A stretch of DNA of 16,843 nucleotides from Deltaproteobacteria bacterium (GTDB taxonomy: Bacteria; Myxococcota; UBA796; SXON01), in contig CANKNP010000074.1 in assembly GCA_947483545.1 (NCBI GenBank), forward strand, positions 1 through 16,843, given 5' to 3'. Under the pieces are notes generated by a model, which did no database searches, was not told the DNA's origin, and saw nothing but the letters and a program-made list of their open reading frames with translations. Made by a program: the position numbers and the translations under genes. Positions within the stretch are counted from its first letter, which is position 1; every line of letters begins with the position of its first letter. Shown piece by piece: positions 1-7,869 of the stretch.

Positions 1-1
1 C

Positions 2-1588
2 CAGCGGCTCGGCGCGTGGTGGGGGACCGACCAACAGTTCCATGCCCCGCTGACGACCTGGTTCGCTGCCCGCAATGAGCAGAACCCGGCGCTGCTCATG
101 CGACAGCAGATGGCCAGGGGATTCGGTACGCCGTTGGCCACCGTGGTAGGCGCCGCACCCGTTCCCGACTGCATGAGCCTGCCTCTGTATTGGCCGGAAG
201 CCGTGTATTCTGGGGTCGCCGCCGATGTCACGGCCTCCATACCCGCGGCGGTTGGGGCGGAGATCACCTTTGCGCTGTTCGAGGCCCAGATGGGGCTACG
301 GGACGCGAACAGGGTCAGCACCCTTGTCGGCGACAGACTCGGGGGTGTGATCAGCTCGATTTTCCTCGTCCTCCCGGTCGCTGTCGATTTGGGGTTCGGT
401 CTGGTGGACGACCTCATCCTCGGGGTCTCGGCCCTCTTGTACGATCTGCAATCCGCCGCGGTCGCCGAGCACGTGAACGACTCGCTCTCCCTGCTTGTCC
501 AGAGCTTCTCGGACTTCGAGTACTTTCCGGAGCTCCTCACCTCTGTCACCGGTCTGGAGGGTGAGCAATACGTCGCGCTCTCGCTGGCCCTGTCCGGCGA
601 CATCGTCCCGGGAATCACCGGAATCATCACCCCGGACCCCATGGTCCTCCTCGGCCCCCAGTTTCTCAGCTACGCCGATGCGTTTGCAACAGACGAGAGC
701 GGTCAATGGGCCGCAGGCGAAGGCGACGACTTCGATGGCCCGGTCCACCCCCAACAGTCGCAGGCCAAGCAGCTCTGGAATGAATGGGTACGCGACAGCG
801 CCCCGACACGGCAGCTCGCCGCCTTGTTCGACTCGATGGGCATGATCGTCGAACAGCTCGTTTACCTGGACGACGCGCTGCTTGCGCTGGCGGACCTCGC
901 GTTCAGCGAAGGCCTGGTTGGGAATCTGGTCCGCAACGCGCTCGCCGAGCAGGGCCTTGACTACATCTCGGACGTGCTGGGTGGGGCATCCCCCGGGCAG
1001 ATCCTACGTTACCTGTTCCGCCAACTGCTGACCGACATGTTCATCGACGCCGCCGTGGACCTCGGCTGGGCGACGAGCCACGAGTGCCTGTACTCGATCT
1101 TCTGTTGGATGAACACGGAAGCGAAGCGGGCGTCCATCACGGAGGTGTTCGGCGAAGTGATTCTGCTCAACGAATCGCTCGGCGCGCCGGACGGGACCGA
1201 CCCCATCTATTTCCGCGACTTGTTCAACGGGGCGCTGGTCCGGGCCGTCAACGCGGCCGCTGCGGCGGCCAAGGGGCTGGACCCGGCGGAGGTCGGATCG
1301 GCCATCTCCGCCGCCATCGACCCGGGCGATTTGTGCGCCGTCCGCCGTTGGATGCAACTGGCACGGGAGGACTGCCTCCCGACCCTGGTCGACGATCTGC
1401 GGCCGGAGTTCTCGCCCAGGGGCGATATCTCCGAGATCCCCGGTGACGACGCGGATCTCGATGTCTCTTTCGATGGGCTCCCGAGCGCCGGATTGAACGT
1501 GATCGACGAGTGGGCGCCCAACGCCGGGGGGCTCCTGCTGGGCGAACTCGAGGAAGACCCCACACAAAACGGCCACGGCGGGATCTGA
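2..1588 (+). CDS. Unknown-family protein, 5'-truncated, upstream copy of a tandem pair
   Basis: The frame is open from base 2, so the true start lies left of the window. The first codons read QRLGAWWGTDQ, which align with residues 191-201 of the next gene (YRLGAWWGSDH); a start at the ATG at 98 would therefore be wrong. Similarity to that neighbour runs to the last residue. Shared blocks are PDCMSLPLYWPEAVYSG, LWNxWV, PTRQLAALFDS, MIVEQLxYLDDALLAxAD, a GGASPGQI block, CLYxIFCWMN and GDLCxxRRW. The ending carries GGLLLGELxEDPT. There is a hydrophobic stretch after the first third (LGGVISSIFLVLPVAVDLGF), which could be membrane-inserting or a buried helix. I do not recognise the family, see no catalytic motif and assign no function. 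The stop is 3 nt before the next ATG, so the two are probably co-transcribed. Confidence 0.85.
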   Translation, partial: QRLGAWWGTDQQFHAPLTTWFAARNEQNPALLMRQQMARGFGTPLATVVGAAPVPDCMSLPLYWPEAVYSGVAADVTASIPAAVGAEITFALFEAQMGLRDANRVSTLVGDRLGGVISSIFLVLPVAVDLGFGLVDDLILGVSALLYDLQSAAVAEHVNDSLSLLVQSFSDFEYFPELLTSVTGLEGEQYVALSLALSGDIVPGITGIITPDPMVLLGPQFLSYADAFATDESGQWAAGEGDDFDGPVHPQQSQAKQLWNEWVRDSAPTRQLAALFDSMGMIVEQLVYLDDALLALADLAFSEGLVGNLVRNALAEQGLDYISDVLGGASPGQILRYLFRQLLTDMFIDAAVDLGWATSHECLYSIFCWMNTEAKRASITEVFGEVILLNESLGAPDGTDPIYFRDLFNGALVRAVNAAAAAAKGLDPAEVGSAISAAIDPGDLCAVRRWMQLAREDCLPTLVDDLRPEFSPRGDISEIPGDDADLDVSFDGLPSAGLNVIDEWAPNAGGLLLGELEEDPTQNGHGGI

Positions 1589-1591
1589 ACC

Positions 1592-3799
1592 ATGAAACTT
1601 AGCAAGCATGAGCTCAACCCCGATCAGCCCGACCCCGAGCTTCTGGATGAGATTCCCTGTTCGGATGTCTCGGCTGTGGATGGTGCTGTTCATGTGTACG
1701 CCTTGCCAACCCCGAGCCAGATCGGCACCTTCGTCGATCGCGTGCTCAAAGGCTTGGACGTGCCTGACTCGCTGCTACCCGCGGAGATCCTGGCGTCCGA
1801 CGCGTCCGTGACCGTTACCGATGCGGACGAACTCGACCAGTGGTGGGGGCTCCCAGTGGAGAACGGCGAGCTGCCGTTCGCGACGAGCCCCGAGGGCATC
1901 GAGCCCTTCGCCAATTGGAAGAAGGATCTGAACGAGGTTCGAGCTGCCTGGGTAGGTGAGTGCTGCGAGGTGCTGGGCGGGAGACTCGCGAGGTTCCTCG
2001 TCAGCCAGCTCAAGACCATGACCCGGCCCGATGAAGCCGGGGTGGAGCAGCCAATCTATTCGCCTGACCTGGGCTATTTCCCGACCTGGCGTTATCTCCC
2101 CGAGCGCCTGTGGGATCGGCTCCACATCAACGTCTACCAGATCACCGACTTTTCCGGCACCACCGAGACGTACCGGTTGGGCGCCTGGTGGGGATCCGAC
2201 CACACGCTTCACACCCCGCTCATCACGCGATTTGCAGGCAGAGACGCTCAGAACCCTGCGCTCCTCGTTCGCGAACGCATGGAGACCGGGGTCAAGAAGA
2301 GCCTGCTGGCCACCATCGTTGGCGCGGGCTCGGTGCCGGATTGCATGAGCCTCCCCTTGTACTGGCCAGAGGCCGTTTACTCCGGCGTTGCGCCGAACGT
2401 GATGGCCTCCCTCCCGCCAGCCGTGCGGGCCGACATGACCCAGGCGCTCGAGACCGCCCAGCTCACGCTCCTCCAGTGGCAGAGCAGTCGCTTCGATTCC
2501 TTCGGTTGGGCATCTTTCGGCCCGGTGGCATCGGCAATGAGCGGCCTGGTCGAGCTGTGCTTCGCAGTACCTGCCGACGTGGCGATCGGGCTTGGGTTCG
2601 GCAGCAAGCTCGTCACCGATGCGTCGGAGCTCCTCAACGCATTTCACTCCGCGGCTGTCGCTGTGTACATCAACGATTCGCTCGCGATCGCGATTCAGGC
2701 CCTTGCCGACGTGCACCACTTCCCCAAGGTCGTAAACAAACTCACGGGGCTGGAGGGGAGCGCCTACTACGGGCTGGCGCTCGGCCTTTCGGGCGACACC
2801 GCAGACGCCGACGGGGAGGGCCTGGAGCCCATGGTCCTGCTCGGTCCCACCTTCCTCGCGTACGCCGATGCTTTCTCCGCGACCACGAATGGCTTTGCCC
2901 CGGGCGCTCGCTCCACGGGTACAGTATGGTCGCTTGGGGACGAAAGCGACTACTCATGGCAAGTGCCGACGTCCCAGACGGAGGCCCAGCGACTCTGGAA
3001 CGACTGGGTCAGCATCAGCGGCCCTACTCGGCAACTTGCGGCTTTATTCGATTCGATCGGGATGATTGTGGAGCAGCTGATTTATCTCGATGATGCCCTG
3101 CTCGCGATGGCGGACATGGCTTTCTCTGAGGGTGTCGTTGGCAACCTGATCCGCACCATGCTGCAGGAGGCTGGGCTGGACTACGCCACCGACGTGCTCG
3201 GCGGCGCCAGCCCCGGTCAGATCGCGCGGTACGCCGTGCGGCAACTTCTGACGGACCTGTTCATCGATCATGCGCTCGCGGAGGGTTGGGCGGAGAAAGA
3301 CTCCTGCCTGTACGAGATCTTCTGTTGGATGAACAGCGAGACCAAACGGACCGAGATCGCCGAGGTCTTCGGGGAGGTCGGAACGCTCCGCGACCTGGGA
3401 TTCCCGGAGGGAGCCCCCCCCTTTTACGTCCGGACGCTGCCGAACGGCGCACTTCTGCGAGCGCTCGCAGCAGCCAGCGCCGCAGTGCAGGGCAGCAGCA
3501 CGCCGGCAGACGTCAACGCGGCGGTCATTGCCGCCATCGTTCCTGGGGACCTCTGCAAGATTCGGCGCTGGCTGGCGTCCGCGAGGCAAGACTGCCTTTC
3601 GGGCCTGGTGGACGGCCTACGACCGGACTTCGACGCGGCGGAGAACCACACCCTGCCCTATTCCCCCGAGCACGTCATCGATCATCAGGGGTTCTCCCTG
3701 AACGGCCTGAACGTTGTCCGCGAGTGGTCACCCAACGGCGGTGGCCTCCTGCTCGGCGAACTTGACGAAGATCCGACTCCCCCGGGGCGCGGGATTTGA
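1592..3799 (+). CDS. Unknown-family protein, full-length downstream paralog
   Basis: This 735-residue protein is a paralog of the upstream partial gene across their whole shared length. The ATG at 1592 follows the upstream TGA by 3 nt and has no visible Shine-Dalgarno, which suggests translational coupling. No signal peptide is seen; the N-terminus is charged (MKLSKHELNPDQPDPELLDE). The first ~190 residues are acidic and have no counterpart in the window for gene 1. From ~190 the conserved core begins with LGAWWGSD. It continues through PDCMSLPLYWPEAVYSG, a hydrophobic helix region near residues 310-340, a GGASPGQI block, CLYEIFCWMN and GDLCKIRRW. It ends in PNGGGLLLGELDEDPT. Conserved Cys and Trp residues suggest a folded domain with possible disulfides or metal binding (inference). 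No known family, nuclease, toxin or enzyme motif was recognised. Confidence 0.9.
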   Translation: MKLSKHELNPDQPDPELLDEIPCSDVSAVDGAVHVYALPTPSQIGTFVDRVLKGLDVPDSLLPAEILASDASVTVTDADELDQWWGLPVENGELPFATSPEGIEPFANWKKDLNEVRAAWVGECCEVLGGRLARFLVSQLKTMTRPDEAGVEQPIYSPDLGYFPTWRYLPERLWDRLHINVYQITDFSGTTETYRLGAWWGSDHTLHTPLITRFAGRDAQNPALLVRERMETGVKKSLLATIVGAGSVPDCMSLPLYWPEAVYSGVAPNVMASLPPAVRADMTQALETAQLTLLQWQSSRFDSFGWASFGPVASAMSGLVELCFAVPADVAIGLGFGSKLVTDASELLNAFHSAAVAVYINDSLAIAIQALADVHHFPKVVNKLTGLEGSAYYGLALGLSGDTADADGEGLEPMVLLGPTFLAYADAFSATTNGFAPGARSTGTVWSLGDESDYSWQVPTSQTEAQRLWNDWVSISGPTRQLAALFDSIGMIVEQLIYLDDALLAMADMAFSEGVVGNLIRTMLQEAGLDYATDVLGGASPGQIARYAVRQLLTDLFIDHALAEGWAEKDSCLYEIFCWMNSETKRTEIAEVFGEVGTLRDLGFPEGAPPFYVRTLPNGALLRALAAASAAVQGSSTPADVNAAVIAAIVPGDLCKIRRWLASARQDCLSGLVDGLRPDFDAAENHTLPYSPEHVIDHQGFSLNGLNVVREWSPNGGGLLLGELDEDPTPPGRGI

Positions 3800-3823
3800 C
3801 GCGCGCAGGCCGGCTCAGGCTCT

Positions 3824-4729
3824 CTACGCCCCCGCCCAGATCCCCACCATCTGCACCGCCTGCCGCGCGAACGGATCTGTGAACGCGTAGATCAGCACGG
3901 GCAAAGCGAGCAGCCCCGCGGCGAAAAAGCCCACGGCGCGTGAACCGTCCTCGCGCCGGATGAAGATCGCGATGGCCACCAGCACGGCGGGCAGCGCCAC
4001 TGCCACCGTGCCGAGCCAGGGCTCAAACGCCATCTGGGACAGGCCCGCCTCCAGCAGCTCAGCCTTCTGATCCGGCGCCGCCATCGCGATCGCCGAGAAG
4101 ATCCGGGTCTGGGACGACGCGTGGATGGATCCCCACGCCGCGGCGACGAGCACGCTCAGGCTCAGGCAGGCGATCACCGCCGCCTCCGGACCGTTCTTCT
4201 CGGCGCGCACGCCCACGCAGGCCATCGCGAGCCCCAGGGCCGCAGGCATCAACATCATCGCCATCCCCGCGGCCATCGGCGACTCGCTGGCGCCCGCGCC
4301 CATGAACGCCAGGAGCACCTCGACGAGGCCGACTCCCCCCGCCACCACGGCGAGCGCGACGGACCGCGGCCCGCGAACGACCCCCGCGATCGCGGCGGCG
4401 GCGAGCAGAAGCCCCGCCGGCACGATCATCGCGCCGCCCAACAGCCGCAGGTTGAGCACCTGGGCGATCGCCTGGACGACGAGCACCGCCTTCTGATCGG
4501 GCGCCGCGACGCTCAGGATGCCGCTCAGGTCCGCAACCATGGCGTCTTGGACGAGCGCCATCATCGAAGGGAGCGCAAGCACCGCGATGGGGAGCGGCGC
4601 CGGCACGCGCCAGCCCGCCAGCAGCAGCCCGCCTGTCACCAGGGAGGTGAGCAGCGCGAGGAGCAGCAGCGCCAAAAGACCCCAGCCCCATGGCCCGGTG
4701 TCGTGGATCATCGCGACGAGCTCAAACAC
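3824..4729 (-). CDS. Multi-pass membrane protein with internal duplication
   Basis: This 301-residue, very hydrophobic protein has about 7-8 predicted membrane segments by eye. The start is a GTG at 4729, only 3 nt after the TGA of the repeat-protein gene on the same strand, implying one operon; an ATG six codons later is an alternative. Two halves look duplicated: AAPDQKA occurs at residues 75-81 and again at 207-213. Each copy is followed after a similar interval by a hydrophobic helix, a short basic loop (VVRGPRS / IRREDGS) and another Ala/Val-rich helix. The N-terminus (HDTGPWGWGLLALLLL) loosely resembles MotA/TolQ/ExbB-type proteins, but no diagnostic motif is present, so no function is assigned. 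The gene is convergent with the unknown paralogs, 24 nt apart, with no obvious hairpin-plus-T terminator between them. Confidence 0.75.
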   Translation of the reverse strand: MFELVAMIHDTGPWGWGLLALLLLALLTSLVTGGLLLAGWRVPAPLPIAVLALPSMMALVQDAMVADLSGILSVAAPDQKAVLVVQAIAQVLNLRLLGGAMIVPAGLLLAAAAIAGVVRGPRSVALAVVAGGVGLVEVLLAFMGAGASESPMAAGMAMMLMPAALGLAMACVGVRAEKNGPEAAVIACLSLSVLVAAAWGSIHASSQTRIFSAIAMAAPDQKAELLEAGLSQMAFEPWLGTVAVALPAVLVAIAIFIRREDGSRAVGFFAAGLLALPVLIYAFTDPFARQAVQMVGIWAGA

Positions 4730-4732
4730 AGG

Positions 4733-5401
4733 TCACGGGTGCACGCTCGCGTCCGCCGCGTCGGTGCCGGCTGCCCACTCGTCCCAGTCGTTCCAACCGT
4801 CGCCGTCGGTGTCGGCGTGTGTGTCGCTCGAACCCTGGTACTGCTCGTAGTACTCGTAGAGGCCGTCGCTGTCGTCGTCACAGCCATCGGCGGGGTCGAG
4901 GGGATCGCTCCAGTAGGCCCACTCGTCCCAGTCGTTCCAACCGTCGCCGTCGGTGTCGGAGACTGTGTCGCTCGAACCCTGGTATTGCTCGTAGTACTCG
5001 TAGAGGCCGTCGCCGTCGTCGTCACAACCATCGGCGGGGTCGAGGGGATCGCTCCAGTAGGCCCACTCGTCCCAGTCGTTCCAACCGTCGCCGTCGGTGT
5101 CCCGGAGCTCGTCGTCGGTGCCCTGCGTGTCTTCGTAGTACTGGTAGAGGCCGTCGCCGTCGTCGTCGCAGCCGTCGGCGCGGTCCAGCGGGTCGGACTG
5201 GTACAGGTACTCCTCCCAGTCGCTCCAGTGGTCGCGGTCCGTGTCCGCATGGCGGGGGCTGGTGCCGATGTGCAGCTCGATGCCGTTGATGAGCCCGTCG
5301 CCATCGAAGTCACCGGCCGGGTGGAGCTTGCGGGCGTGGGCATCGCCGCCGGCGAGGGAGGCGGCGAGGAGGAGGACGGACAGACGGACGATGGCGCGCA
5401 T
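4733..5401 (-). CDS. Secreted Asp-rich repeat protein, thrombospondin type-3-like
   Basis: This is a 222-residue protein. The frame stays open far upstream, but the start at 5401 is chosen because AGAGG lies 5 nt before it and a signal peptide follows (MRAIVRLSVLLLAASLAGGDAHA, probable cleavage after residue 23). The mature part is almost entirely repeats of 48 residues. DTDGDGWNDWDEW occurs at 101-113, 149-161 and 197-209, with a diverged copy at 53-65. Each unit also has a CDDDxDGLYxYYE half-motif. The DxDxDG loops match calcium-binding thrombospondin type-3/EF-hand-like repeats, which in the family rigidify extracellular proteins by binding Ca2+. No C-terminal sorting tail is seen; the protein ends soon after the last repeat. 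Likely secreted, structural or adhesive (inference). It is transcribed ahead of the membrane protein gene. Confidence 0.85.
   Translation of the reverse strand: MRAIVRLSVLLLAASLAGGDAHARKLHPAGDFDGDGLINGIELHIGTSPRHADTDRDHWSDWEEYLYQSDPLDRADGCDDDGDGLYQYYEDTQGTDDELRDTDGDGWNDWDEWAYWSDPLDPADGCDDDGDGLYEYYEQYQGSSDTVSDTDGDGWNDWDEWAYWSDPLDPADGCDDDSDGLYEYYEQYQGSSDTHADTDGDGWNDWDEWAAGTDAADASVHP
4773..5204 (-). repeat. 144-bp tandem coding repeats
   Basis: Three units in register start at 4773, 4917 and 5061 (plus-strand numbering), a period of exactly 144 bp or 48 codons. A clearly diverged fourth unit begins at 5205. The first two intervals are nearly identical at the DNA level, including synonymous positions. 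That points to recent tandem duplication or gene conversion rather than old protein-level repetition. Confidence 0.85.
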
Positions 5402-5509
5402 GGGGACCTCTGGCCGAGGGCAGGGTACCACGGAGCCCGGCCGAATCCGGCCACGCGCTCGCAGTCGAGCGCATCTCGGCTCGCGGAGAGTATGGTACAA
5501 CCGCCGGCG
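5402..5509. promoter_or_regulatory. Divergent promoter region, repeat protein / TRAP transporter
   Basis: This 108-bp gap separates the minus-strand repeat-protein gene from the plus-strand TRAP genes. On the minus strand a TGGTACCCT element (5422-5430) resembles an extended -10 (TGnTAnnnT) about 20 nt before the start. On the plus strand TATGGT (5491-5496) is a possible -10 for dctQ. No good -35 is seen for either. Assignments are by eye. Confidence 0.35.
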
Positions 5510-6235
5510 ATGATCCCTCTCCTCCTGCGCTTCGATGCGCTGCTCTTCCGCGCAGAACGTGGCGTTGTCGCCGTGATGCTCGCCGGCATGGGCAGCTTTG
5601 TATTCCTCGACGTCTTCCACCGCGTGAGCACGCGGACGGAGTCGCTCCTGGCCAACCCCTTGTTCACCGGTGCGGTCGCCGCCGTTCTCGGGGTGTTCGC
5701 GATGCGGACCCGCGGGGACACGTCCGGCGCGGGGGTCGGCAAAGGCGTAGCGGTAGGTGTCGGCTTTGCAGTGTGCCAGTTCGGCTTTGTGCGGCTCGTG
5801 CCGAACGGGCTCGTCTGGTCGCAGACGTTCGCGCTCGCCCTCACCCTGTGGCTCGGCCTCATCGGCGCATCGCTGGCCGCGCACGACGGTCGGCACCTCG
5901 CCCTGGACGTCGCGGCCAAACTCTGGCCCCCCGCGCTCGCGCCCAAGGTCGTCGCCCTCGGCCACCTCGTCACGGCCGGATTCTGCGTGCTCGTGCTCGT
6001 GCTCGGCTATCGATCCACGATCCAACACATCGACCTCTGGCAACAGACGGAGCACGCGGGCGGCACCCTGTCGGGCACCTCGATCCCCAAGTGGTTCGCG
6101 GCCATGGCGATCCCCTACGGCATGCTCGCCCTGGCCTTTCGCTTCACGCTGGAGGCGGTCCGAACCTGGCGAGGCGAAATCGAGATCGGCGGGGATGACA
6201 CCCTGAAGCAGCTTGGCATCCAGGAGACCGAATGA
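5510..6235 (+). CDS. dctQ: TRAP transporter small permease (DctQ-type)
   Basis: This ~241-residue protein has four hydrophobic segments typical of the small membrane subunit of tripartite ATP-independent periplasmic transporters. The subunit works with DctM to move organic acids or similar solutes using an ion gradient. Visible family features include an N-terminal helix after a short amphipathic stretch, a WLGLIGASLAAHDGRHLALDV region (the A/R-x-H-L-x-x-D motif common in DctQ) and a final helix near IPYGMLALAFRF. The reading frame is open far upstream, antisense to other genes. I prefer the ATG at 5510; an ATG at 5492 has GGAG only 3 nt upstream and overlaps a possible -10, and would add six residues. 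The stop overlaps the dctM start by 4 bp (ATGA), so translation is coupled. Family call is firm; substrate is unknown. Confidence 0.85.
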   Translation: MIPLLLRFDALLFRAERGVVAVMLAGMGSFVFLDVFHRVSTRTESLLANPLFTGAVAAVLGVFAMRTRGDTSGAGVGKGVAVGVGFAVCQFGFVRLVPNGLVWSQTFALALTLWLGLIGASLAAHDGRHLALDVAAKLWPPALAPKVVALGHLVTAGFCVLVLVLGYRSTIQHIDLWQQTEHAGGTLSGTSIPKWFAAMAIPYGMLALAFRFTLEAVRTWRGEIEIGGDDTLKQLGIQETE

Positions 6236-7869
6236 ACGGGCTCATCCTGTGCGTCGCCATCGTGGTGTTGATCCTGCTTGGATCCCGGCTGTTCGTGATT
6301 GTCGGCGTGGCGACCGCCCTGTGCTTCGCGTTGTTCACCGAGCACACCGACACCCTGTTGCAGCTCGACCGCATCGTCACCAAGATGGAGGGGTTGACGA
6401 CGAAGAACGTGTTCTTGTCGATCCCGTTCTTCATCGCCGCGGGCGCGATCATGACGAAGGGGGGCATCGCCAAGCGGCTGACAGACCTGGCGCGTGCGTT
6501 GGTCGGCTGGATGCCGGGCGGCTTGGCGGTCGCAAGCATCGTCGCGTGCATCGTGTTCGCCGCGATCTCCGGCAGCTCGCCCGTCACGCTGGTGGCCGTG
6601 GGTTCGGTCATGTTCCCGGCGTTGGTCGAGTCTGGTTACCCGAAGAAGTTCTCCATCGGGCTCATCACCTCCGCCGGCAGTCTGGGCTGCATGATCCCGC
6701 CTGCGATCTCGATGCTGATCTACGCGATCAGCGTGCAGGGCTCCGCGGCGGTGGACCCGGCCGACCTGTTCTTTGCGGGCCTTGTCCCCGCCTTGTTCAT
6801 CGCCGGATTGCTGGCTCTCTACGCCATCTGGGTCGGGTGGTCGGTGCCGGGGAGCAAGGAGCCCTTTGACATCGGCCGGCTCTGGTCCACGTTCAAGGGC
6901 GCGGCGTGGGCGCTCACGCTGCCGTTCATCGTGCTGGGCGGCATCTACGGCGGGGTGTTCACCCCCACCGAAGCAGGCGCCATGGCCTTCGCTGCGAGTG
7001 TCGTGATCGCGTGTGGCGTCCACGGCGACGTCAAGTGGTCTCAGCTCCCGAGCCTGCTCGTGGAGGCCACGACCCTGATCGGCTCGTTGATCCTCATCAT
7101 CGTGCTCGCGTTCGGGCTCAACGATTTTCTCGCCGAGGTGGACGCCCCCGGCGTGATCCGTCGGCTTGTGGAGACGGCGGACCTGTCCGCGTGGCAGTTC
7201 ATGTTGCTCGTCAACGTGATCCTCATCGTTTTGGGCGCCTTGATGGACAGCATCTCGGCGACGTTGGTGTTCGCGCCGATCCTGGCCCCTGTGGCGATTC
7301 AACACTACGGCATCGACCCTATCCATTTTGGGATCGTGTTTGTCGTCAACATGGAGATCGGCTACCTCGCGCCCCCCGTCGCCACCAACTTGTTCGTCGC
7401 GGCCGCGGTTTTCCGCCAGCCCTTCGTGGATGTCGCCAAGGCCGTCCTGCCCACCCTCGGCATCATCTGTGCGGCGCTGTTTGTCATCATCTACGTCCCC
7501 AGCATCTCGCTCGCACCGCTGCACCTACGGGATGGTGGGGCCCTCTGGGTGGAGTTCCCCTGGGAGAAGGCCGAAGAGGCCGCGCCTATCGTTGACGAGC
7601 CGGTCGAGGGCGACCCCAAGCCGATGACGATGGAGGAGATGATGAAGAAGGCCCAGGAGGCGGCCGCCGCGCCGGAGGGGGAGCCGAAGGTCATGACGAT
7701 GGAGGAGATGATGAAGAAGGCGCAGGAGGCGGCGGCCGCGCAGGAGGTGCCTGCGGAGCCGAAGGTCATGACGATGGAAGAGATGATGAAGAAGGCGCAG
7801 GAGGCGGCGGCGAAGGAGGAGGAGGAGGCGGAGGAGGGGGCGGCGGCGAAGGAGGGGGCGGCGCCGTGA
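6232..7869 (+). CDS. dctM: TRAP transporter large permease (DctM-type) with repeat-bearing C-terminal tail
   Basis: This is a 545-residue protein. Residues 1 to ~430 form the DctM channel domain with many hydrophobic helices and family motifs: ISGSSPVTLVAVGSVMFP, GCMIPPAISMLIYAISVQ, FTPTEAGAMAF and MEIGYLAPPVATNLFVAA. The domain usually ends near this length, but here a ~110-residue hydrophilic tail follows. The tail contains three copies of MTMEEMMKKAQEAAA (starting at residues 465, 488 and 513), linked by short Pro/Glu segments, and ends in a Glu/Ala-rich stretch. The repeats are predicted amphipathic helices, possibly coiled-coil. The ATG overlaps the dctQ stop. No periplasmic substrate-binding (DctP/TAXI) gene is present in the window, so it must lie elsewhere if it exists. 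Membrane localisation is secure; the role of the tail is unknown. Confidence 0.92.
   Translation: MNGLILCVAIVVLILLGSRLFVIVGVATALCFALFTEHTDTLLQLDRIVTKMEGLTTKNVFLSIPFFIAAGAIMTKGGIAKRLTDLARALVGWMPGGLAVASIVACIVFAAISGSSPVTLVAVGSVMFPALVESGYPKKFSIGLITSAGSLGCMIPPAISMLIYAISVQGSAAVDPADLFFAGLVPALFIAGLLALYAIWVGWSVPGSKEPFDIGRLWSTFKGAAWALTLPFIVLGGIYGGVFTPTEAGAMAFAASVVIACGVHGDVKWSQLPSLLVEATTLIGSLILIIVLAFGLNDFLAEVDAPGVIRRLVETADLSAWQFMLLVNVILIVLGALMDSISATLVFAPILAPVAIQHYGIDPIHFGIVFVVNMEIGYLAPPVATNLFVAAAVFRQPFVDVAKAVLPTLGIICAALFVIIYVPSISLAPLHLRDGGALWVEFPWEKAEEAAPIVDEPVEGDPKPMTMEEMMKKAQEAAAAPEGEPKVMTMEEMMKKAQEAAAAQEVPAEPKVMTMEEMMKKAQEAAAKEEEEAEEGAAAKEGAAP
7624..7812 (+). repeat. Three in-frame repeats in the dctM tail
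   Basis: Repeat units begin at 7624, 7693 and 7768 (spacings 69 and 75 bp). Each encodes MTMEEMMKKAQEAAA, and the core stretches are nearly identical in DNA. The run is followed by a purine-rich GAG/GGC segment up to the stop. This looks like slippage or recombination-driven repeat expansion within the coding sequence. Confidence 0.85.

Noticed and set aside
4121..5509. Long N-terminal extension of the dctQ frame
   Set aside because: It runs antisense through the repeat protein and the membrane protein, has low-complexity shadow composition, and the DctQ homology begins only near 5510.
5402..6055. N-terminal extension of the Asp-rich repeat protein
   Set aside because: The extra residues are antisense to dctQ and precede a clear signal peptide with its own ribosome binding site at 5401.
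6115..7524. 469-codon antisense ORF over dctM
   Set aside because: Its Asp/Arg/His/Gln-rich composition is the complement of membrane-protein codons; dctM motifs settle the strand.
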